This document shows, piece after piece, positions 51,496-61,300 of a stretch of DNA of 64,000 bases. Made by a program: the position numbers and the translations under genes. Location: positions 53,614-117,613 of the forward strand of contig JBFWWP010000019.1 of assembly GCA_050246115.1 (NCBI GenBank), read 5' to 3'. The stretch comes from JBFWWP01 sp050246115 (lineage in GTDB: Bacteria; Planctomycetota; UBA8108; UBA1146; JAJFFE01). The notes below the pieces were generated by a model. It saw only the letters and a program-made list of their open reading frames with translations. It was not told the DNA's origin and did no database searches. Position 1 is the stretch's first letter. The number at the start of each line of letters is the position of its first letter.

Positions 51496-52443
51496 TCACT
51501 TGCGCTCGAGTTTGAAGTCGTCGAGGTAGAGTGTCTTGGGCTTCGACGGCGGGATCATCAGCAGGCTCACTCCCCGAATCTGGTCCCGGGTGGGGTTCGA
51601 GTGGGTCTGCAACTCCTCCCAGAGGTCGATTCGCAAGTCGAGCCAGCCCTCCTGGTTCACGGTGATGTGATAGAAGAACCCGGGGGTCTGGAGCACCCGC
51701 GTCGGGTCCTGAAGGTTCAGACCCCGACCCTGTTCGTTGATGTCGAAGAACAAGGTGAACTTCCCGAAGTCTTTGGTTCCCGAGTAGATCGACAGGTGTA
51801 AGTAGCGGTAATCGTCGATCTTTGCACCGTCGAAGGTGGCCAGCGGCAGTTGAGAAATCAAACCGAGATCGTAGGTCGCTGCCCAGCGCAAGCTGCGGTT
51901 ACCGGCTTTCACGTAACGCGTCTCGGTGTTGACGGTGGCACTCTCCGGGCGCGCGCCGGTGGCCCGCTCTGGCTCCGGCGCCTCCTCTTCGAAGGTGGCG
52001 AGGAAGTAGAAGAGCTCGCTCTCGATGTAGCGCGACACTTCGTCGATCTTGGGCTGCAGCGGGGAGGGCGCCGGGTACTTCTCGGCGAGCTTGCGGATCT
52101 CCCCCCAGGCCGCGCGCCAAGCGGACTTCGCCGTGAGCTTTTGGATCTTGTCTAGGTCCTTCCCCCCCTTACAGGCCTTCAGCCATTCATCGAGCTGCTT
52201 CTTCTCCGCGGCGGCAGCCTGGGCCTTGCAGTCCTTGAAGCTCGTCTCGGCGCTCTTCCAATCGTTCTTCTCAAAGAAATCACGCCCGACGTTGAAGAGC
52301 CTCTGAGCCTCTGGGTCCGAGAAAGTCGGATTGGAGTCCTTCACGTCCTCCTCGCAGCGAGCAGGCATCGAGAGAAGCATCGCCGTCACTACCGTCAGGC
52401 CGAGGCACCAAGCGCTGGCCCAGATACCGAGCCGTCGATTCAT
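51496..52443 (-). CDS. Exported hypothetical protein with helical N-half and beta-rich C-half
   Basis: 315-aa exported protein, no family recognised. Signal peptide MNRRLGIWASAWCLGLTVVT; the helical part looks TPR-like (EAQRLFNVGRDFFEKNDWKS, AETSFKDCKAQAAAAEKKQL); the C-terminal half (GNRSLRWAATYDLGLISQLP, YLHLSIYSGTKDFGKFTLFF, KPKTLYLDDFKLERK) has the look of a carbohydrate-binding-type beta-sandwich ending in a DDF strand. ATG 52443 with AAGGAG 8 nt upstream. Confidence 0.75.
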   Translation of the reverse strand: MNRRLGIWASAWCLGLTVVTAMLLSMPARCEEDVKDSNPTFSDPEAQRLFNVGRDFFEKNDWKSAETSFKDCKAQAAAAEKKQLDEWLKACKGGKDLDKIQKLTAKSAWRAAWGEIRKLAEKYPAPSPLQPKIDEVSRYIESELFYFLATFEEEAPEPERATGARPESATVNTETRYVKAGNRSLRWAATYDLGLISQLPLATFDGAKIDDYRYLHLSIYSGTKDFGKFTLFFDINEQGRGLNLQDPTRVLQTPGFFYHITVNQEGWLDLRIDLWEELQTHSNPTRDQIRGVSLLMIPPSKPKTLYLDDFKLERK

Positions 52444-52494
52444 GGATTGGACTCCTTGGACTTTCTCCGGTTCTCGAGATCGACCGTTCTGCAG

Positions 52495-52681
52495 CTTAGG
52501 AGTCGCCCAAGAATAACTTCACCCTCTGGCTCGTCGATTTGGGCCATCTTCGACCGATCCGAAAGCCTCGAAATCCTCACCGGAACTAAGGCTACGCCTC
52601 CGGTTCGGAGCTTTCCGGATCGGCCGAATCGGACCCAAATCGACGGCAGGATGTCGAAGTTATTCTTCAGCGACTCCTTAG
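52495..52681. repeat. MITE-like 187-bp element, copy 3
   Basis: Third copy, between two minus-strand genes. The left terminal repeat is intact; the right one carries a two-base change (CTTCAGCG for CTTGGGCG). The inner arms (CCGATCCGAAAGCCTC and its partner GAGCTTTCCGGATCGG) show best here that the whole element folds on itself. Confidence 0.85.
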
Positions 52682-52701
52682 CTCACCCGTTACCCAGAAT
52701 C

Positions 52702-53127
52702 TCACGACCGATTGAGGTGTGGCTCGAAGCGAAAGTTGCCCGTCTTCCCATAGATGAGCTCGAGGCTGCGCTGCCGCGTGTGATTGCCGAGGAAGCGACT
52801 CTCGCCACCGCCGTCGACGGCGTAGGTCGCGCCACTCTCCAGGTAGTAGCCGAGCATGGTGAAGCCATTGTCGTACACGCGGTAGATCGCTCCTTGAGCC
52901 TTGCCGGTGACGTCGAAGGACTCCCCGAGGAACCCGAGCGCGTCGTCGGTTTCGGGGCCTCCCGGCTGCAGGAGGAACACCCGCTCGTACTTCTGTGCCG
53001 CGAGGGATGGTTTGACGTCCGGAGTGGTGGCAGTGGAGGTCCCGGAGCTACTGCAGCCCCCGGGAGCGACGACGGCCAAGGCCAGGAGTCCAACGGTGCC
53101 CAAGAAACGACGGCGCGCGCTCAACAT
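52702..53127 (-). CDS. Small predicted lipoprotein
   Basis: 141-aa protein with a basic start (MLSARRRFLGTVGLLALAVV) and a lipobox-like APGGC followed by a Ser/Thr-rich linker (SSSGTSTATTPDVKPSL). The mature part (KYERVFLLQPGGPETDDALG, IYRVYDNGFTMLGYYLESGA, TRQRSLELIYGKTGNFRFEP) matches no family I know. ATG at 53127 with AGGGAG 9 nt upstream. Divergent from the tyrosine autokinase gene. Confidence 0.68.
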   Translation of the reverse strand: MLSARRRFLGTVGLLALAVVAPGGCSSSGTSTATTPDVKPSLAAQKYERVFLLQPGGPETDDALGFLGESFDVTGKAQGAIYRVYDNGFTMLGYYLESGATYAVDGGGESRFLGNHTRQRSLELIYGKTGNFRFEPHLNRS

Positions 53128-53453
53128 CTCTCGTGTCTCCCTTTCCGAGTTTCTCTCTTCCGCCCGGAGGTGCACCGGGGCGCAGGTTCTCCGGGTGCCG
53201 GCCTCGGGGGACCGGCTGCGCAGGCCGGCGCAGTGTAGCACAGGCGCTCGTTGTCCAGGACCTCCTTTCAGCGCCGAACCGCAGTGCGTCGGGACTTCTC
53301 ACCCGAAAAAACTTCAGGAGCGCGAGCGCCCGGGCCGATAGCTGACGTGGGATCGTAAAGGTGACGCACATCTCGGGCAGGGTCGTCGCGACCCACCACG
53401 AGCCACATGGGTGCACGGAAGCATCCGAGATCGAGTGAAGTGAAAGGGCGGCG
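53128..53453. other. Divergent intergenic region, no gene seen
   Basis: About 325 bases between the small lipoprotein (minus) and the tyrosine autokinase (plus). Must contain the autokinase promoter. No clear consensus boxes. Confidence 0.35.
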
Positions 53454-55661
53454 ATGGAGTTCAAGGAGTATCTTGCGGTCATCCGCAGGCGGTGGCTCCT
53501 CTTCTTCCCCATCTTTGTGTTCATCGTTGGAGCACACCTGGTGTGGGTCTCGTACGGTCAGCAAGATCGCTATGCCGCGACCTCCAAAGTCATTCTGGGA
53601 GCCGACCGGACCAACCCGAGTTCGTCCAAGAGCTGGCTCCCCATGCACGAGCTCTCCCGGGAGACCAAGGAAGCTACGATCACCGACTACCCGGTGTTGC
53701 GCACTGCGGCGGAGCTCGCGCTCGGTGAACGGACCTTCCAGAGCCGAGCTTTCCAGGACCCGAGTTTCGTGACGCGGATCCAGGACGGTCAGCCCGCCAT
53801 GCGGGCGCGATACCAGCCCGGCGAGGAAGGCGTTGACGCGCTCGTGCGGGAGCTGGAGGAGCAGATCGAGACCAAGAGCGTGGACCGAGAGATCGTCGAG
53901 ATCACCGCGGAGTGCGGCTCGGCCGAGGAAGCGGCCTTTCTGTCGTGGTCCATGGCCGAGGGCGCCAAGCAGTATCACGAGGAGAAGGCGCGTGAGAGTG
54001 TCGACGAGTTCTCCGTCGACCTGCAGCGCCAACTCAAGGAAGCCGAAGCCGAACTCCAGCGGAGCTACGAACAGCTCAGCCGGTTGCGCGAGGAGATGAA
54101 CGTCTCCAACTTCGACGACCAAGAGGAGTTGATCCGAAAGCGGCTGTTCACGCTCGATGATCAAGACAGCACGCTGCTCGCGCAGATCAAGAAGAACGAC
54201 CGGTTGATCCAGTACCGTCTCCAGGAGCAGTCCTTCAAGGGGCGGCTCGACCATGTGGACTCGGCGCGACTGGTCAGCTCTCAGCGAGTCGAGCAGATCA
54301 CCGAGCGACTGTTCGAGAAGAAGCTCGAGATCGAGGCACTGATCGCGACCCTGTCTCCGAAACACCCCGAGGTCCAGCGCGCCCGCGGCGACATTGCGGC
54401 GCTCGAGAAGCAGCTGGCCAGCGCGCAAGACTCGGTCCTGAACGAGAAGTACAAGCTCTTCTCGCAGGACACCAACGAGCTCATCAAGCAGAACGCGCTG
54501 TTTGCGTTGGAGCGGGACGTGGTCGCGGAACGTAAGATGCACCTCACACAGGAGCTGGCGGATCTCAACGTCAAGCGCCAGCAGATGGGGCCGGTCGAAC
54601 TGGCCTATGACGGTGCACGCACGCGGATCCTCGATCTCCGGGAACTCGAGAAGGAAGTCAACCTGTTCGCCCAGAGCAAGCTTGGCACCGTGGTCGTCTA
54701 CGACCCAGCCAAGGAGGCGAAGGCGGTTACCGTCGCGGGGGGCGGCTATGGTCCACTGACTCTGACCATGCTCATGGCTTTCATCTTTGCCCTCGGGGTG
54801 GTGTACGTCGTCGAGTACGTGGACACCCGAGTCAAGAGCGAGCAGGACATTCGCCGACACCTGAACCTGCCGCTGCTGGGGATCATTCCCAAGGAGAGCA
54901 ATCGATCGAGCCTGCTGACGGACGCTCCGCTCCAGAGCGAGATCTCGGAGAAGTTCAACACCGCGGCCACGCTGATCCAGACGGTCGCGTCGGAACTCAG
55001 CCTGAAGTCGATCATGGTGTGCAGCGCGATCGCACGCGAGGGTAAGACCACGGTGTCGATCAATCTGGCGATTGCGCTGGCCCGCAAGGGGTCGCGGGTG
55101 GTCCTGGTCGACGGCGACCTGCGGATTTCACAGATCCACAACATCCTGAACTTGCCGAACCATGTCGGACTCGTCAATGCCCTCGATACCCGCCTCGATC
55201 CGAAGCAGGTGATCGCCGGCGCGCTGACGGAAGAGGATCTCTCCGGCCGCCGAACCAGCGCGACGAGCTTCGTGCAGGCGACGCGGGTGGAGAACCTGTA
55301 CGCGCTGACCAGCGGCCCGTCCTGCAACGACCCCGTCACCCTAATGGAGTCGGGACGTCTGGGTCGGGTCGTGTCTGACCTCAAGCGTGACTTCGACTAC
55401 GTGATCTTCGACACGCCACCGATCAACAAGGTGGGCGACGCTCTCAGCGTGTCCCAGGTCGTCGACGGCAGCGTGTTCGTGGTCGGGTCCGGACAGGCCG
55501 AGCAGCATGACGTCATGTGGGCCAAGCACCTGCTCACCAACGTCCAGTCGAACATCCTCGGGGTGTTCCTGAACAAGTACTCCAAGCCCAAGGGCAGTGA
55601 GTACTACTACTATTACTACTACAACAACGAGAAGCGGAAGCGGACGCGCGATCGCGTCTAG
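53454..55661 (+). CDS. Polysaccharide-export tyrosine autokinase (Wzc-like BY-kinase)
   Basis: 735-aa inner-membrane chain-length regulator plus tyrosine kinase for exopolysaccharide assembly. An N-terminal Wzz domain with TM1 (WLLFFPIFVFIVGAHLVWV) is followed by a long coiled-coil periplasmic region (~180-380), TM2 (~432-455, LTLTMLMAFIFALGVVYVVE) and a cytoplasmic BY-kinase domain: Walker A AIAREGKTTVSIN (the usual PGEGKT reads AREGKT), Walker A' VVLVDGDLR, Walker B YVIFDTPP. The C-terminal seven-tyrosine cluster (SEYYYYYYYNNEKRKR) is the autophosphorylation tail. No other polysaccharide genes are adjacent except a glycosyltransferase 6 kb away. Two hairpins follow. Confidence 0.93.
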   Translation: MEFKEYLAVIRRRWLLFFPIFVFIVGAHLVWVSYGQQDRYAATSKVILGADRTNPSSSKSWLPMHELSRETKEATITDYPVLRTAAELALGERTFQSRAFQDPSFVTRIQDGQPAMRARYQPGEEGVDALVRELEEQIETKSVDREIVEITAECGSAEEAAFLSWSMAEGAKQYHEEKARESVDEFSVDLQRQLKEAEAELQRSYEQLSRLREEMNVSNFDDQEELIRKRLFTLDDQDSTLLAQIKKNDRLIQYRLQEQSFKGRLDHVDSARLVSSQRVEQITERLFEKKLEIEALIATLSPKHPEVQRARGDIAALEKQLASAQDSVLNEKYKLFSQDTNELIKQNALFALERDVVAERKMHLTQELADLNVKRQQMGPVELAYDGARTRILDLRELEKEVNLFAQSKLGTVVVYDPAKEAKAVTVAGGGYGPLTLTMLMAFIFALGVVYVVEYVDTRVKSEQDIRRHLNLPLLGIIPKESNRSSLLTDAPLQSEISEKFNTAATLIQTVASELSLKSIMVCSAIAREGKTTVSINLAIALARKGSRVVLVDGDLRISQIHNILNLPNHVGLVNALDTRLDPKQVIAGALTEEDLSGRRTSATSFVQATRVENLYALTSGPSCNDPVTLMESGRLGRVVSDLKRDFDYVIFDTPPINKVGDALSVSQVVDGSVFVVGSGQAEQHDVMWAKHLLTNVQSNILGVFLNKYSKPKGSEYYYYYYYNNEKRKRTRDRV

Positions 55662-55673
55662 CTGTAGCTCCTG

Positions 55674-55710
55674 GGCCCAAGGCCAGCGCGAGCCGCGCTG
55701 CCCTTGGGCC
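55674..55710 (+). terminator. Terminator hairpin after the tyrosine autokinase gene
   Basis: GGCCCAAGGCCAGCGCG pairs with CGCGCTGCCCTTGGGCC (17 bp, one mismatch, loop AGC), 12 nt past the stop. A second perfect palindrome, AAGGGGGCTTT / AAAGCCCCCTT at 55723-55746, follows. No long T-tract. Confidence 0.7.
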
Positions 55711-55722
55711 TAGAATCCCTTC

Positions 55723-55746
55723 AAGGGGGCTTTCGAAAGCCCCCTT
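55723..55746. repeat. Perfect 24-bp palindrome
   Basis: Twelve-base arms of a perfect palindrome centred on TTCGAA. A similar hairpin (GGGGGCTTTCGCGAAGCCCCC) lies at 56227-56247 on the other side of the duplicated 155-bp repeats, so the two bracket that region. Confidence 0.7.
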
Positions 55747-55768
55747 GCGGACGTTCCTTCTTCCTTCC

Positions 55769-55922
55769 CGCCCAACGCACCAACGCGACGCATACCCAAG
55801 AACCCACGCCCTTCCGCAGGCCCCGGCGCGCCCTGGGAGCGCGGACAGCCTGTCCGCATCTTGGCCTCGCGCCACGGGACCTTCGCAAATGACCCGGGCT
55901 CCACGCCTACCACCGCCGTGGC
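55769..55922. repeat. 155-bp direct repeat, copy A
   Basis: Near-identical to 55984-56139. Both start CGCCCAACG(C/T)ACCAACGCGA, include GGAGCGCGGACAGCCTGTCC and end ACCGCCGTGGC. The short palindrome GCGGACAGCCTGTCCGC is in each copy. No coding pattern; long frames across it were rejected. Confidence 0.8.
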
Positions 55923-55983
55923 AGCCCTGCATAGCGAGCCCAGCCCGGCATCGAGGATGCCTGTTCTCCTCTTCTTCTTCGTT

Positions 55984-56139
55984 CGCCCAACGTACCAACG
56001 CGACGCATACTCGAGAGCACACGCCCTTCCGCAGGCCCTGGCGCTCGCCCTGGGAGCGCGGACAGCCTGTCCGCATCTTGGCCTCGCGCCACGGGACCTT
56101 CGCAAACGACCCGGGCTCCACGCCTCCCACCGCCGTGGC
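55984..56139. repeat. 155-bp direct repeat, copy B
   Basis: Second copy, 215 bp downstream of copy A, with scattered substitutions. The core GCGCGCCCTGGGA-CGCGGACAG of copy A also occurs at 43490-43516, in front of the 186-bp tandem array, so this is a dispersed repeat family. Confidence 0.8.
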
Positions 56140-56270
56140 GCGGCGAAGTCGCATCCACTTCAGCCACCAAACGCCCGAACGCTCGCCGTCGGCGCTGTCG
56201 TGTTGGTTTGTTCGAGGCGGGGCCAAGGGGGCTTTCGCGAAGCCCCCCGCGTCCGCGGCCCCAAGGGGCG

Positions 56271-56299
56271 TTGGCAACCCGAGGGCCTGAGGGTATGCT
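56271..56299 (+). promoter_or_regulatory. Promoter of tRNA-Val (TAC)
   Basis: TTGGCA (56271-56276) and TATGCT (56294-56299) separated by 17 bases, about 53 bases before the tRNA 5' end. Confidence 0.65.
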
Positions 56300-56352
56300 C
56301 GCAGAGCGAACCGCGCGCTCACGCATCGCGCAGCCTGCGAGAGGGTTCACGA

Positions 56353-56429
56353 GGGCGATTAGCTCAGTTGGCTAGAGCACCTGCCTTACAAGCAGGGGGT
56401 CACTGGTTCGAGCCCAGTATCGCCCACCA
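56353..56429 (+). tRNA. tRNA-Val (TAC)
   Basis: Full cloverleaf: acceptor GGGCGAT/ATCGCCC, anticodon stem CCTGC/GCAGG with loop CTTACAA (anticodon TAC), T-arm ACTGGTTCGAGCCCAGT, discriminator A and encoded CCA. Confidence 0.96.
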
Positions 56430-56632
56430 TTCTTTGGTTCCCGCCCCAGCGCAACCTTCGGGCGTATTCACAGCGTAGCTCCAACCGGGCGTCCTTACGT
56501 CGGTCGGTGAAGGCAGGCGCGAAGGGGGGCAAGCCCGACCCGGGGGCCCGGCGCAACGAGGCCCGCGGGGGCCGCCGGACCGACGCCCGTCGGTTCGCAC
56601 CGAGCCGGAGTGTTTTCTGGCCGGCCGACGCC

Positions 56633-56660
56633 TTGACACTCCGCTGGGTGTGGGTATAGT
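56633..56660 (+). promoter_or_regulatory. Promoter of tRNA-Asp
   Basis: Consensus TTGACA (56633-56638) and TATAGT (56655-56660) with a 16-base spacer, about 36 bases before the tRNA 5' end. Boxes identical to those of tRNA-Leu. Confidence 0.85.
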
Positions 56661-56695
56661 CCCGGCCGTTCATTGCCACGGCGTTCCCGCCTGAC

Positions 56696-56772
56696 GGGGA
56701 TGTAGCTCAATTGGTTAGAGCACCGGACTGTCGATCCGGAGGTTGCGGGTTCGAGCCCCGTCGTCCTCGCCA
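56696..56772 (+). tRNA. tRNA-Asp (GTC)
   Basis: Acceptor GGGGATG/CGTCCTC (with G-T pairs), anticodon stem CCGGA/TCCGG with loop CTGTCGA (anticodon GTC), T-arm GCGGGTTCGAGCCCCGT, discriminator G and encoded CCA. Confidence 0.95.
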
Positions 56773-57081
56773 AGCGGGAATGTCTGGCGAGCGCCCGCCG
56801 AGTTCCGCTCGGCATGAGTTCCGAGTCAGCGCGTGCCGCGCAGGCCTTGGAACTCGACTCCTGTCAGGGAGCCTGGCAAACTCCTCTCGCGCCCGCGGCC
56901 AAGCCGCGCTCACTTCCCCCCACAGCGTTCTTCGGCCCCGTCTTGTCGCAGGCGGCTTTCGCACGCCCGTCGTGCTGCGGCCGACGCGCACTTCACGCGA
57001 AGACGCTTGCCGCGCGACTTGGAGTCGCTCGCAAACTCGCTTTCCGTGGAATCGGGTTCTGAAACCGCTCCGCGTTCTGAA
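56773..57081. other. Intergenic region, no gene seen
   Basis: About 310 bases between tRNA-Asp and the 3' end of a minus-strand gene. No hairpin with T-tract, repeat or credible ORF found. Confidence 0.35.
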
Positions 57082-57921
57082 TCAACCGCCGGCAGGCCTC
57101 GAGTCGGGGCCGTTCTTGGGTGCGGGCGGCTGAGGCTTGCTCGCGTCATCCGGCGGAGTCGCCGGGGCGCCGGGTCGGCTGTCCGGCTTCGGGGGCTCGA
57201 ACACCTGGGTGACGCCGGCTCGCAGTTCCTCGAGCGCAGGGCCGGTCACCTGAAAGGCGACCTGGCCGAGCTTGAACTCGAGGCTCGTCTTCGCGGCAGC
57301 GATCGCGGGTCTCACATCGACGGCTGGGTCGAAGAAGCGTGAACCGTACAGGAGGATCGTCGCCGACTCCCGGACGACTCGTTGCTCGCGACCGTCGGCC
57401 AACGTCAGTGACTCCTCGCGGACGGCGATCCAACCGGGCACGACGTGATGGGTGTCGTCGAAGAACACCCGAAACTCGACGGTGGGCGGGATCTCCAGTC
57501 GGGAGGTTGCCCACTCGAGAGGGACATCCGGCGCATGAACCAACTCCGCCACGAGCTTCACGCTGCCGGGCGGAACCGGGGAGCCTTCGGGTGGGGCGTG
57601 ATTGCGGGTCACCCAGGCACGCAAGTGAACGCGGCGGCCGGCGTAGGTGCGAATCGTCGCCGAGTCGTCGCCAAACGAAATCGACCGGGAACGCTCCTGC
57701 GTCCACTTGTCGAAGTCGTCGCTCACTGCACCGACGCGAGTGACTGCGAGAGACTGCTCCTGGCCCGTTCGGCCACCGGTACGGCCCTCGTTGGACTGTC
57801 CGAACGACGAGCCTAGACGGAGGCCGCCGAGAGGGAGAGCGAGCGCGACGGCCGCCGACAGGAGGTGCCGACGGGCGCGGGCAGCCGTTCGAGCGCGAGC
57901 GCGTCTCGAGGTTTCATCCAT
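57082..57921 (-). CDS. Exported hypothetical protein
   Basis: ~279-aa protein, no family recognised. A basic N-terminus with twin-arginine-like runs (MDETSRRARARTAARARRHL) leads into a hydrophobic segment (LLSAAVALALPLGGLRLG), so it is probably exported or anchored. The mature part has regular strands (RRVHLRAWVTRNHAPPEGSP, SRLEIPPTVEFRVFFDDTHH, WIAVREESLTLADGREQRVV) and ends in a Pro-rich tail. ATG at 57921 chosen for the signal; no strong Shine-Dalgarno site. Confidence 0.65.
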   Translation of the reverse strand: MDETSRRARARTAARARRHLLSAAVALALPLGGLRLGSSFGQSNEGRTGGRTGQEQSLAVTRVGAVSDDFDKWTQERSRSISFGDDSATIRTYAGRRVHLRAWVTRNHAPPEGSPVPPGSVKLVAELVHAPDVPLEWATSRLEIPPTVEFRVFFDDTHHVVPGWIAVREESLTLADGREQRVVRESATILLYGSRFFDPAVDVRPAIAAAKTSLEFKLGQVAFQVTGPALEELRAGVTQVFEPPKPDSRPGAPATPPDDASKPQPPAPKNGPDSRPAGG

Positions 57922-58363
57922 GAAGGCGGGACCGCCCCTCACTCGGGAGTCCTGGGTTTCCCGTCGCGCGCCACCGATCCAGTTCGCGCAGCGCGCCAAA
58001 GCCCTCGTTCACCATCCGACTTCTTGCCGACACTCCTTGTCGGCCCGGCGTGAGTTCGACCGAGTCGCCACTCCGCCGAAGCTGTCGGAATAACCGACGG
58101 CGATCCGGTTGGACCCACCGACGGGTGTCTAGCGTTACCGCAGTCCGAGACTTACGCAAGCTCAAAGTCCGTGAGCCGCTTGCAGGTCGGGGGTTTCGAG
58201 ATCGTCCCACTCGGTTATGCTAGGCTCGCATCCCCGGATCGCGACGGCCCGATGAGCGTAGGCAAGGGTAAGGGTTCGGTCCGAAGTCACCTCCGACGCG
58301 GCGGACCGTGCGACCGGGTGGGCGAGCACTCGGCGGACCTCGGAAACGGACAAGGAGAGATCG
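57922..58363. other. Divergent intergenic region, no gene seen
   Basis: About 440 bases between the exported hypothetical (minus) and the YVTN/cytochrome gene (plus). AAGGAGAG at its right end is the ribosome binding site of the latter. No other element recognised. Confidence 0.4.
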
Positions 58364-61300
58364 ATGGTCAACCATCGAATCGTGCTGCTGGCGTTGGCTT
58401 GTACGGCTTCGTTCGTGAGTCGCGGGTCAGCGCAGGTGGACCCTGCGACCTTCGTCAACTGGGAGACTTCCCAGGTCACGCCGGCCGCGGTAACTCCTGA
58501 TGCGACGCGCCTGCTCGTCGTCAACACCGCGGATGGCCGGCTCGAGGTCTTCGGGATCGACACCGCTACCGCCGTCCACCTCGCTTCGATTCCGGTCGGA
58601 CTGGAACCCGTATCCGTGCGGTGCCGGACCAACGACGAGGCGTGGGTAGTCAATCACCTGTCGGACAGCGTCAGCATCGTGAGTCTGACTACCGGGCACG
58701 TGGTCGGCACGCTGTCGACGGACGATGAGCCGGCGGACGTCGTGTTTGCTGGGACGCCCTCCCGCGCGTTCGTTTCGTGTTCACAAGCCAACACGGTGCT
58801 CGTGTACGATCCCGCGAATCCGGTGGCTGCGCCGCAACGCGTGGCGATCCCGGGCGAAGATCCGCGGGCACTCGCGGTGAGCCTGGATGGAACCCAAGTC
58901 TACGTGGCGATCTTCGAGTCCGGGAATGGGACGACGATACTCGGGGGTGGATCGACCATGGCTGGCGGGTTTCCGCCGAACGTCGTGAACCATGCCTCGG
59001 GACCCTACGGTGGCACCAACCCACCACCCAACGACGGTGCGGCGTTCTTTCCGCCCGTCAATCCCGCGAACTCTCCGCCGACGCTTCCCGTCGGCTTGAT
59101 CGTGCGCCGCAATGGTGTCGGCCAATGGCTCGATGACAACGGTGTGGATTGGGCGAGCTTCGTGTCGGGTCCCAGCGCGGCCCTATCCGGACGTACCCCG
59201 GGTTGGCAGTTGCTCGACCATGACGTAGTCGCGATCGACGTTGCCACTCTGGGATCGAGCTTCGTGGACGGCCTCATGAATCTCTGCATGAGTGTGGCCG
59301 TTCACCCGACGACGGGGCTGATCACGGTCGTCGGTACGGAAGCGACGAACGAAGTCCGTTTCGAGCCGAACCTCAAAGGGACTTTCGTGCGTGCCGAAGT
59401 TGCCTTCGCAACGATCGGTGGGGCGGCGACCGTGGTGGACCTCAACCCGCACCTCGACTATAGCGTTGCGACGTTGCCGCAATCGGTACGCGACCTCGCG
59501 CTCGGCGATCCACGGTCCATTCTCTGGCTCGCCAACGGTGCCAAGGCCTACGTGACGGGCAAGGGCTCGAACAACGTGATCGCGATCGACGGTACCGGCG
59601 CGCGGCTGGGAGCCCCGATCGAGGTCGGGGCTGGTCCCACCGGACTCGCGCTCGATGAGGCCAGACAGCGCCTCTACGTGGTCAATCAGTTCGACGCTTC
59701 CGTGTCCGTGATCGACACGAGCAGTGATGTCGAAGTGGCGCGGGTCGCTTTCTACGACCCGACACCCACGGCGATTCGCGAGGGGCGTCCCTTCCTCTAC
59801 GACACGCACCGCACTTCGGGCCTCGGGCAAGTGGCGTGCGGGTCCTGTCACATCGACGGGCGCATGGATCAGATCGCGTGGGACCTCGGGGATCCGTCGG
59901 GCACGGAAAAGCCGTTCGATCAGAACTGCATCGACTTCAATTGCGAAGAATGGCACCCGATGAAGGGACCGATGGTGACCCAGACCCTGCAGGACATCAT
60001 CGGGAAGGAACCCCACCATTGGCGAGGCGATCGGAGCGGCATCGAGGAGTTCAATGGAGCCTTCGAAGGACTCCTGGGTGACGATGTCCAACTGACGCCG
60101 ACCGAGATGCAGCAGTTCGAGGACTTCCTGGCCACGATCGTCTTTCCGCCGAACCCCTATCGCAACTTCGACAACACGCTACCGACGAGCCTGCCGCTCC
60201 CGGGACACTTTACGACCGGTCGCTTCGCGGCGGCGGGCCAGCCACTACCGAACGGGAACGCGGTGACTGGGCTGCAACGGTACCGTACGGCCGCATTGGA
60301 TGCTCCGTTTCGTTGCGTCACCTGTCACACGCTGCCGACTGGCGCCGGTGCGGACCTCGCACTCCAGGGGCTCAGTCTCGTTCCCGTGCCGATCGGTCCC
60401 AATGGCGAGCATCACCTGTTCGTGAACAGCCTGGATGGGTCGACCAACGTATCCATGAAGGTCCCTCAGCTGCGCAATCTGCACGAGAAGGTTGGCATGG
60501 ACTTGACTCAAGCGACGAGCACCCGCGGCTTTGGTTATCTGCACGACGGCTCGGTCGACTCGATCGCGCGCTTCGTGTCCGAGCCCGTGTTCAGTCTGAC
60601 GTCGGTTCAGGACGTCGCCAACATGGTTGCGTTCATGCTGTCGTTCTCGGGTTCGAGCCTACCGACCGGTTCGCTGACGAACATCTTCGAGCCCCGGGGA
60701 CCGGCGAGCCTCGACACTCCAGCGGCGGTGGGTGCGCAACTGACCGTGACCGGCGCGAACCAGTTCGACGCGGCGGTGGTGGCGCGCTTACAGGCAATGG
60801 AGAGCCTGGCCGCCGCAAACGGAGTTGGCTGGGTCGCGAAGGGAGTCCAAGGGGGACTGCTGCGCGGGTACTACTACGCCGGTGGAGGCATGTTCCAGAG
60901 CGATCGCGCGACGGAGACGGTGCTGGTGGAGGACCTGCGCCTCGGGGCCGGGGTTGGTTCGGAGGTGACCTTCACGGTGGTGCCGAAGGGCACGGAAGTG
61001 CGGATCGGCGTCGACCGCGACGGCGACGGCTTCTTCGATCGCGATGAGGTCGACGTGTGCGCCGATCCTGCCGATTCGTCGAGTTTCCCGCCGGGTCCGG
61101 GCTGCACGGTGGTTGCGTTCGTGCGAGGGGACTGCAACGCCGATGGGGGGAACGACATCGCCGATGCCGTGTCGCTCCTCGGCGTGCTCTTCGGGGGTGG
61201 CCAGACACCGTCTTGCCTCAGTGCTTGCGACGTGAACGACGACGGCAACCTGGATGTCTCCGATCCCATTTTCCAGCTCGCGGGCTTGTTCGGGCTCGGC

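Noticed and set aside
55745..56478. Several long frames between the tyrosine autokinase gene and tRNA-Val
   Set aside because: They cross the duplicated 155-bp repeats, and one also runs into the tRNA; the products are repeats of the same unpatterned peptide.
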